Positions 53,176 to 60,729 of a stretch of DNA of 60,729 nt are shown one piece after another. The stretch is taken from assembly GCA_018398765.1 (NCBI GenBank), contig JAHBMJ010005049.1, positions 1-60,729 on the forward strand, in the 5' to 3' direction. Made by a program: the position numbers and the translations under genes. Origin of the DNA: Chromera velia. Its lineage: Eukaryota; Sar; Chromeraceae. A model generated the notes under the pieces. It made no database searches. It was not told the DNA's origin and saw only the letters and a program-made list of their open reading frames with translations. How positions within the stretch are numbered: the stretch's first letter is position 1; every line of letters begins with the position of its first letter.

Positions 53176-55749
53176 GAGAGGGGGGGGGNNNNNNNNNNNN
53201 NNNNNNNNNNNNNNNNNNNNNNNNNNNNNGGGGGGGGGGGGGGGGTATGCATACATACATATGTATGTATACATGAACACATGCACATTGAAAGAGAGGG
53301 GAAATAGATACTATGTGTGCATCCTCATCCCCGTCCTCAGCCCTGTCCACTCACACATTTACCCTCTTACTCATGCAGTCTTTCCTCGACTCAATCCCTC
53401 ACTCACTTACTCACTAACCCACGCACACACCCACTGACTTAGTCAGTCGCTCACTTCACCCTCAGTCTCGTCCCTCAGAATTTCATCATAGGTCTCATCA
53501 TCCGCTCACTTTCCCCCCTTCTGGCCCCCTTCAGCCCTGACTCACCCCCCCACTCAATCACTCACTCACTCACCGAAATCTGGAGGCAAGATGTTCCTCT
53601 GCTCAGGGATCCGCAGAGGCTGGCGAGAGAGCGACATGCCCCTGCAGAGAGGGAGAGAGAACAACAGACAGACGGGGCCTTGAGTAATTCAACATTCCCC
53701 TGAAAAACTTAATTCGAAACCCGTTTACAGGAAGAGGCGGCAAGGAGTTTTGTGCTCTGTTCTCAAGCCCTTCATTTTGCGCCTTCCAGCGGCTGCGAGA
53801 GAACTGAAGGACCCTCTCCTCTGACGGGACTGTGCCACCTGACCGAAAGAAAACGACGGAGTACAAACGGGTAGGTATGGGACAGAAGAAAAGGGGGGGA
53901 GCTGGAGAAGGGACGGACGTAAAGAAAGAAGAGGAAGCGAGAGAGACCACCTAGGCTACGGCAGAGAAAGAAGCCGCTCCTTTCATCTGTTCAACAAAGG
54001 CTTATGTCATCTTTCACTCTCTTTCTCTTCCGTTGTTTCTTCTCTGTATAAGAAAGCACGCTGATCGACTTACAGTGGGCTGTCTCCATCATCCCCTGCC
54101 CTTTGGACGAAGCGTTTGCACAGACACCAGAGGAGTGTTGACAACACGACCGCAGAAGACAGACCCAAAATTGCGTACATCACGTTGTCGAACATCTGCA
54201 GGAAGAAGGAATATGGAGGTATGCAGTACGACGTCTGCCTGTGCAGAGGAAGAAGCACAACACAGAAGGATGAAAGATACTCCCAGAAAAATCGGTAAAG
54301 AAAACACCGTATCCAAACAGAACCAAGAAACAGTAAGCTTAGAACCAGTGTCGCGTTGAGAGCCCCCCCATACTTCCCGTGAGTTCCCCTCCGGCTGCAC
54401 CTCATCCATACACCCACCTGTCGACGTGGTTTCGGAGGGCCTTCCGGTACCTCTGCCGCTTCTGACGGAGACAATCCACTGTCAGAGGACTCGGAGGGTT
54501 TGTCCTTGTCTCCCTCGTTTTCTTCTGGGATTTCAATCACCTCCCCGTCTGGCTGCTCCTCTCCTGCAGGGATCGAGATCGTTTCCTCCAGCTCTCCTTC
54601 CCCCTCCTCTGAAGTCCCCCCTTCACCTTCTCCTCCCCCCCCTGATGGCGTTGAGGGCTCCTCTGAAGGGGCAGGAGAGGGGGGAGCGTCGGTGGGACCC
54701 TGTGCCTCTTCCGTCTCCTTCGCTGGCGGGGAACCGTCTCCCGTCTCCGTTGCATCCACAGGCACGGCAGCAGCAGTAGCAGGGACCGCAACCCCCCCAG
54801 CCCCCTTCCCGTTGAGAGCCGCCGTCTCCTTCCCTGCCCGCCGCAGAATCTCATCAGCAATGCGCTGCCATCGAGGACTCCCCCACCCCGTCGTGACATC
54901 CCAGCCAGGAGACGCATAGAACCCCACGGGGCAACAGTTCCCAATCGCGCACCGGTTGTTCCCAACGACCACATCGTTGAAGAACCCCCCCGTCTCCCCG
55001 AGGGTGTAGATAAGAGGATTCAGAAAGCCCAGAGGAGGGAGACCTGAAAAGAAAGAAAAAACAAGGGAGCGAAAGAAAGGGAACAAACGTTTGATCTATC
55101 TAAAGGGAAGAAAACGCAAAATCAGAACAACGCAACTTCAGTTTTTGAAAGTCTACCTTGACAAAAAAAAGAAGAAAAAACGTGCTAGCGCATTGTTTGA
55201 AGGAAAGAAAAGGAAAGAGGAGAGATAAACAAGATACCAAAAGAGGAAACGGAAAAATTGGATCACGGAAGTACCTCGAGATAGACGAAGATCGTTCCAC
55301 AGCGTTGCCATCAAAGCCACCAGAGGAGTAGAAGCACTGGTGCCAGACACCAGAGTCCAACGGCTTCCCATTCGAATCGGGAAATTCACTGCGACGGCCG
55401 ACAGATCCGGGTGCCCTCTTCCCTTTCGATTAAACGAGAAGGTATGCCCAGTCGTGTTTCCCGGCAGTTCTCCCCTCATCTCACTCTGCTTTAGATACGT
55501 CGCAACAGCCTTCTTCTGATATTCTGGAGCGTCAAAATGGGACGAGAACCCCCCCCCTCCCGTAATCTTCCCCCCCAGATCGTGCTGACTCAAAACCTCC
55601 CCTGGAGGATCGCACCCCCCCACCCGCCTGCAGAGGGGAAGCCAATCCCGAGACAGCATCGTCCCTCCAACGGAGGTCACGAAGGGCAGAGAGCCGGGAA
55701 GCTCGGCTCGACCCTCACTGCACACCGAACTGTCGGTCCGCGCCCTGAA

Positions 55750-55808
<59 letters not shown>

Positions 55809-55829
55809 AGAGACACAGACACAGACACA

Positions 55830-55923
<94 letters not shown>

Positions 55924-58900
55924 CCGGGGACGTTCTGGCCTGACGTATGCATAGGAGTCTTTGGGACACAAAAATGCCGGAGGGTAGACAAGCAGGAAAG
56001 GAGAAGGAAAGGAAGGGCGGATAAGGAAATAATCGGCAAATATCCCCATGCATCCACCTTTCCACTGTACATGGAATTGGAATGCAGGCACCTTCACAGA
56101 GACTCAACAAATCTTCTTCTAATTCGCGACAATAACTCCCATAAATCTCTTCTTCGGTTCTTTTCCCAATCTTCATCCATCCCTCTGCTGACTCACTTGT
56201 ACGCAGCGACACCATCGTCTCCCGATGCAGCCAGCACGGTCGCTCCTCTTGCAGCCAGCTTCAGAGTCTCGATGTGCAGTCTCCTGACGGTCTCGGGGGT
56301 GAACTCTTTTTCATCGTCTCCGTAGGAAATTGAATGAACCAGAGGCAGGGGGGGGCGTGTCGACTTCTTTTTAGCTCGGTCTGCCTCTTCAGTTTCTGTG
56401 GTCTCTTGATTTCGAAGGCTTCTTTTCCTTTTCCGTCTGTCTGTGTGAACTTCCTCCTTCATTTCCTCGGGTTCCCACTCCAGAGGGGAGTCAGAAAGCA
56501 GAGCCGACCAACGGAGGAAAGGTTCTTCCCCACTCGACGCATCCCGCCCCCCAAAGGAGAGCACGACCGTCTTGACGTTGGGGGCGATCCCGTTGACCCA
56601 CTCGACGTCTAGTGCTGCCTCTTCTCCTGTCACTGCCCCAATCTGCTCGTCATTCGGGCCCTTGACGCTCAACAGCCCATCCCCCTCATCAACAAGAGAG
56701 GACGACATGATCCCTGCACTCTCTCTGAAACCCTCCAGATCCCCCCTCAGGAAGTATTGCTCGAGGAACTCTGCAATCCCAACACTCCTATGAGGGCCTT
56801 TCAGTTCTGTACCAAGAGGAAGTCCGTACAGGGTAGAGAGCAGCCCAGGGCTCGCGATGGGCAAACAAGTCACTGAGGGTGCCTGCACGCCAGGCAGACA
56901 TTTAAAAAAATGGAGGAAAGGAGGCAATTTCTGTACAAAGAAAATCGACCGAGGGCAAACGAGAAAGGAAGATACATCATCTCACGCGAGAGAAAAAGAC
57001 AGCGCCTAGAAGAAGCGGTGAGTCGATCAAAGCCAACGAGAATCCTAGACCACCCCGCCAATCCTCCTCTGACTGACTGACGTCATCATAAGAGCTCCAC
57101 TCGCTCGCCCTGAATCCCCCTGCACCCCCCTCGCCTGCGAAGACTGCGCGAATGCGGAGCCGCACTCTGCAAAGCAAAGTGGCGGGAAGAAAGCAAAACC
57201 AAGTCAGACAAAAAAATGTGCAGGCGACAAACGAACAAAGAAAAAAAAGAACAATGTCCTTTATTGTGTGGCTCCCTACAGAAGACAGAAATGCGCAGCT
57301 TCAACTAAGCCCAGTGCAGATTCATCTCTCACATGTCCCATACCACTTCTCTCGCTAGTCCCTTGAGGTCTTCTTCCCTCCTCCAAAAACGACCAATGCC
57401 TCTCAACGCCAATCATGAATTGACCCCTTCTTTCTTTCTTCCGCGCTGGATTCGAAGATCAGGAAAAAGACAGATCGAGTGTCTGTCTGGTCGACCTTTT
57501 CCCATCCCATTCCATCATACCGCAAGCCACCGCTTTACCTTTTGTAGAGGAGGAAGTCGCGGTCCTCCACCAGCACCTGCAGCTCGACACACTCTGTCCC
57601 GCCACACATCCGCCTCCTCTCTTTGAAGAACGAGGCACCACCCAGTGCAGGCAAGAAGACCACCTTCGAGTGTCTATGCCCTGGCTTCTTCTGCCCTTCC
57701 GACTCCTGTGCGTCTCCGTTCTCTGCAGAAGGAGACGGCGAGCTCGGCCCCGTCTCCCCTCCCGAGGAAGCGGAGGAAGACAGGGAAGAGGTTGTGTTCA
57801 GTAGAGGCTCGACAATGTCCTCCCCCTGCATGAGGAGTTCAAGACGATCAACTGGGGAGGAACTGCACAGCCCCGTCTCGAGGGAGTCTGAAGCTGCGAC
57901 GGACCGGGAAGTCTCACCCGCGCCAGAGGCAGGACAGTAGACCATCAGGCTGAAGGACAAACGACCGTTGGCTGAGACGAGAGACTCCGAATCGATCTGG
58001 GGAGAGGCGAGGGCAGAAGATTTGAAAGAAGGAAAGATGGACAGAGACACGGGAGATGCAGCAACAGAAGGAGAGGGGGAAGGGGAAGGGGAGGGTGCTT
58101 CTGTCTTTGTCTGGTTCGCAGGAGTGTCGGTAGGGGAGGGGGTCGTCGCGTCACTCTGAGCCGTCTCTGCAGGGGGCACGGTTTCTGTTTCGTTTTGGGA
58201 GACTTCAGGAGGAGACACCGTCTCCGTCTCTGGCTTGGTCTCTGTCTCTACCTGCGCTTCGTTTGTCGTCTCTGGCCCGGCCTGCGTCTCGCTCTCCTCA
58301 CCCGTATCTGTGTGCATCTCACTGTCTGTCTCTGCTGCGCTCTCGGGCGAGGTCTCCGTCTCCGCCTTGCTTGGATCATCGGAGACAGCGGTGGTGTCCG
58401 TCTCGTTGTCTGCCGTCCATGACCTGGCGACAGCGGCCGTATCTGGAGGCCTGGCACCTTCCAGGTTCAGTGGGGTGGCCTGTCTTTCCTCTGCAGACTC
58501 AGAGAGGTCTGCAAAGAATAGGCTGATAGACTCAACTACCTTCTCTACGTCTGGGGGAAGAACTGGTGGGTGGTCGAATGTGACAATCGAGTTCGACTTC
58601 CTCAGGTCAACCCTCCCGAGCCGCCTGCCCGGCTGCGATCTCGCTCTGCGAGTGACCACTGTGGTGTTGAAGGCGGCATTGACTTGAGCCACTGTGGCGT
58701 TGAGCAGTGCGAAGTCTTGGGTCCGGACAAACTGCAGATCACTTTCTGGAAAGTGATGCGAGACGAAGTCCGAAAGACTCTGACGATCTTTCTCCGCAGG
58801 GGCAATCAGTTCCGCAATATCTTCGGGGCTCAGGAACTTGCCATAAAGCGACCCATCCGGATCAGCTGCCTCAAGTGCCTTTTCTTCGAGGGTCTCAATG

Positions 58901-59076
58901 TTTCGTTGCTGGAGTGCAAAGAGCACCTCAAGGAGGTCAGAGTCGGGCAGAGCAAACCCCCCAGCCGTCTCCTCAGCAGTGTCATCTGAATCATGGAGAT
59001 CCAGGTAGAACGCGCTGTGTACTCTCTCTACAATGAGAGCCACAGCACAAATGCTGATCAACGTAAGCACACTCAT
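52864..59076 (-). CDS. Membrane-anchored sedolisin (S53) serine-carboxyl peptidase
   Basis: Eight exons (59076-57539, 57166-57082, 56882-56197, 55744-55275, 55043-54418, 54195-54074, 53641-53574, 53093-52864) join without phase conflict for 1,274 residues. A signal peptide (1-21) precedes a pro-kumamolisin activation domain ([23 protein letters not shown]). A Glu/Thr/Ser/Pro-rich insert of about 250 residues comes next. The catalytic domain carries all key residues: Glu629 and Asp633 in [10 protein letters not shown], the oxyanion Asp in AASGDDG, and the nucleophile near Ser906 in VSGTSASTP. The Ca-binding end is intact: [11 protein letters not shown] and [17 protein letters not shown]. After an acidic Pro/Glu/Ser-rich stalk a single membrane helix (about 1140-1161) is followed by a basic anchor and a 110-residue polar tail. 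Tripeptidyl-peptidase 1 and fungal sedolisins are soluble; a type I membrane form is unusual. Probably lysosomal, vacuolar or surface. Confidence 0.9.
53189..53229. other. Assembly gap (41 N) in low-complexity intron
   Basis: The gap lies between (AC)n/(AG)/(G)n on one side and a poly-G run on the other, inside the last intron of the sedolisin gene (53094-53573). No exon is interrupted. Its size may be arbitrary. Confidence 0.95.
55751..55920 (+). repeat. (AC)n microsatellite of about 150 bp in sedolisin intron
   Basis: Long AC arrays interrupted by a short AGAGAGACACAGACACAGAC block and ended by (AG)n. On the coding strand this is (GT)n directly before the CTGTTTCAG acceptor of exon 4. Confidence 0.95.
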
Positions 59077-59915
59077 TGAAGTGGACGTCTCAGTCTGACG
59101 AACGCTTCTCCACCAGACCCGTTGTAGATCGGCAGATCAATCAAACGGCAGGACAGCAACAAGAGACTGTGGGACTTCTCTTCCAAGTATGGGCTGTGCT
59201 CCGCAAGAGAGCCCTAGAGAGGTTTCTGGAATGCCGATTTCTGCCATACATGCAGTGTCATCTTCCGGCCTGTATATTGCTGTGTCATAATGTCACACTA
59301 TATGTGGTGGTCACTGCATGGTGTGACCTTAAAGTGCGCGCCGCCACATTGCCCAAAGCCACGTACGTACGCGATCGATCGATCGGCGCGATATGAGCCA
59401 CGTGTTCGCGCGCCGCCGCGCGGGCGTGCATGGTTAATTTCTGAGATGTCATCGAATTGATGCCTTCTCTTCCGAGTGATTCCGAGTGTGCTTTCTATGA
59501 TTTTCTGCGTGCTTTCTGAATGCGAGGGGCTCTTCAAAGGCCCTTCATCACCTCAGTAAACTCTTTGCGAAGAAGACTCGCGGACTGATTTCTTCCTTTG
59601 ATTCTTGTCTGTGAGTTCTTATTGTTGGATGTTGCGGTGTCTGATATCCTTTTTTCTTTCGAGAGTCGAAACGTATCTCTCTCTGTCGCCAAGTGCTCAC
59701 ACACACGCACACGGGCGCTTCCCGATGGATCGGTCGGATTGCATTTGCAGTTCTTCAATCCATCTTGCCCTGTGGAGCAAACGTCTGGAAGCTGAGGAAA
59801 GGAGTGCCTCGAACTTCGAAGATCTCAAGTGATCCCAGAGTGAGATACATAGACTGACCGATCAAGTGTGCCTGTCCTCGACGGGTTTCCTTCCTTCAAG
59901 AAACGAGCGCACAGG
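59077..59915. promoter_or_regulatory. Divergent spacer between sedolisin and the last gene
   Basis: An 839-base region between two head-to-head starts. It contains (GATC)n and CGCGCCGCCGCGCGGGCG near 59370-59425, similar to GC-rich patches before other genes of the window, plus TGCATGG near 59429. Shared promoter function is inferred. Confidence 0.4.
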
Positions 59916-60584
59916 ATGACCAGAGCCGCCACAGGATCCCAGTGGAAGGGGCCGGAGATCCTCTTGGATTTACCAATTTTGTTCGGTAAGTTAGACGCGT
60001 TGCGGGCGAGGTCGGATGTCTCCTCTTTGCTTGCTTGCATGTCGTGTCCTTTTGTCCTTCCGCTGGCCGTGGTTTCAACTCCTCACAGATGCATCTGTTG
60101 TTCTCTTCTGCTCCCAGAACGACCACACATTCCGCTTAAAGTTTCATATTTTTTGTCGTTGCTCTGCTCTCTGTCCTCCAAGCCCTTCTCTTTTCATCTC
60201 CTTTTCCCTTCCTTTTTTTTGGCTTCAGCACGTCTGTCTGCCTCTCTCTCACACACACACGCTCTCTCTCTCTGTGAGTCTCTCTGTCTGCTCGTGTGCT
60301 GCAGTACCCATCGGTGCCCATCGCGTTTTTTTTCTTGAAGCCGGTGACGTCTTCTCATTGGTCGAGGCCAACTTTGAGGAGAAATGGTCTCTCCGGAGGA
60401 AGAAACGCCAACGAAGGAGGGGGGGGGGATTGGTGTGATGACATTGAAGAGATCACATGCAGGGTAGGGTATTGGTAGCATCAGAGACGGACCAACAGCT
60501 GGAACGCAACGTCCGCGTCTATCTTTCCCTCGTTGTCTCTCTCCCTCTCTCTCTCTCTTTCGCTCTCTCTTTCCGTGTGTATGT

Positions 60585-60624
<40 letters not shown>

Positions 60625-60729
60625 TTTTCTGCCCTCTCTTGATCTTCTTCCCTGGTGGATTCGCTTTTTTTTTCTTCACCCTCCATCCGTTTGTCTCCTT
60701 TCAGGGAGGAAGAAAGCATGAGTAAGAGT
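59916..60729 (+). CDS. 5' part of an unrecognised gene, cut by window end
   Basis: Exon 59916-59985 reads MTRAATGSQWKGPEILLDLP and ends TTCG|GTAAGT in phase 1. The next exon begins after CTGCTGCAG at 60305 and continues in phase with VPIGAHRVFFLEAGDVFSLV, then EANFEEKWSLRRKKRQRRRG, a strongly basic end. An exon near 60706 follows TCCTTTCAG at the window border. Too little is present to name a family. Confidence 0.5.

Noticed and set aside
53189-53229. Open frames spanning the N gap
   Set aside because: The gap is inside an intron of the sedolisin gene and the frames consist of translated AC/G repeats.

Overview
The window is nuclear DNA of a eukaryotic microbe with intron-rich genes. The best fit is a photosynthetic alveolate of the chromerid type, such as Chromera. 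That placement is inference, drawn from near-even GC in genes, many short introns with GTCAGT/GTGAGT donors and TGCAG acceptors, introns full of microsatellites, an N-terminal leader on one enzyme, and recurrent TGCATGCA boxes like those bound by apicomplexan AP2 factors. No ribosomal RNA, confident tRNA or CRISPR array was seen. Gene models were built by joining reading frames at GT..AG borders and checking phase by hand; no transcript evidence was available.

Layout. About 2.5-4.3 kb: an unrecognised Ser/Pro-rich gene (-). 5.3-9.0 kb: ribulose-phosphate 3-epimerase (+), complete only with a 5-nt microexon. 10.1-12.2 kb: a P-type ATPase-like protein (-) without membrane segments, nucleotide-binding domain or phosphorylation Asp. 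13.4-16.2 kb: thiamine pyrophosphokinase (-) with a secretory-type leader. 16.9-18.7 kb: a secreted, charge-segregated protein with three TQT motifs (+). 20.8-34.8 kb: one very large, unrecognised multi-exon gene (+) with coiled-coil stretches and two Cys-rich zinc-binding candidates. 35.8-38.5 kb: a bacterial-type ATP-grasp protein (+) whose first exon adds an acylation motif. 40.4-41.3 kb: a non-autonomous hAT-type transposon with intact 8-bp target duplications. 43.7-47.4 kb: two divergent Fe(II)/2-oxoglutarate oxygenases, a gamma-butyrobetaine/trimethyllysine hydroxylase type (-) and a TauD/clavaminate-synthase type (+). 49.9-51.2 kb: a DMT/YdcZ-family transporter (+) with an apparent 1-nt frame error near its start. 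52.9-59.1 kb: a membrane-anchored sedolisin (S53) protease (-), divergent from a gene cut by the window end (59.9 kb on).

The genes do not form one pathway. The strongest functional pairing is the divergent 2OG-oxygenase pair, both with mitochondrion-like N-termini and a shared 0.6 kb GC-rich spacer. Most intergenic regions contain AT-rich islands, while introns carry the microsatellites, so the window has a clear two-compartment composition.
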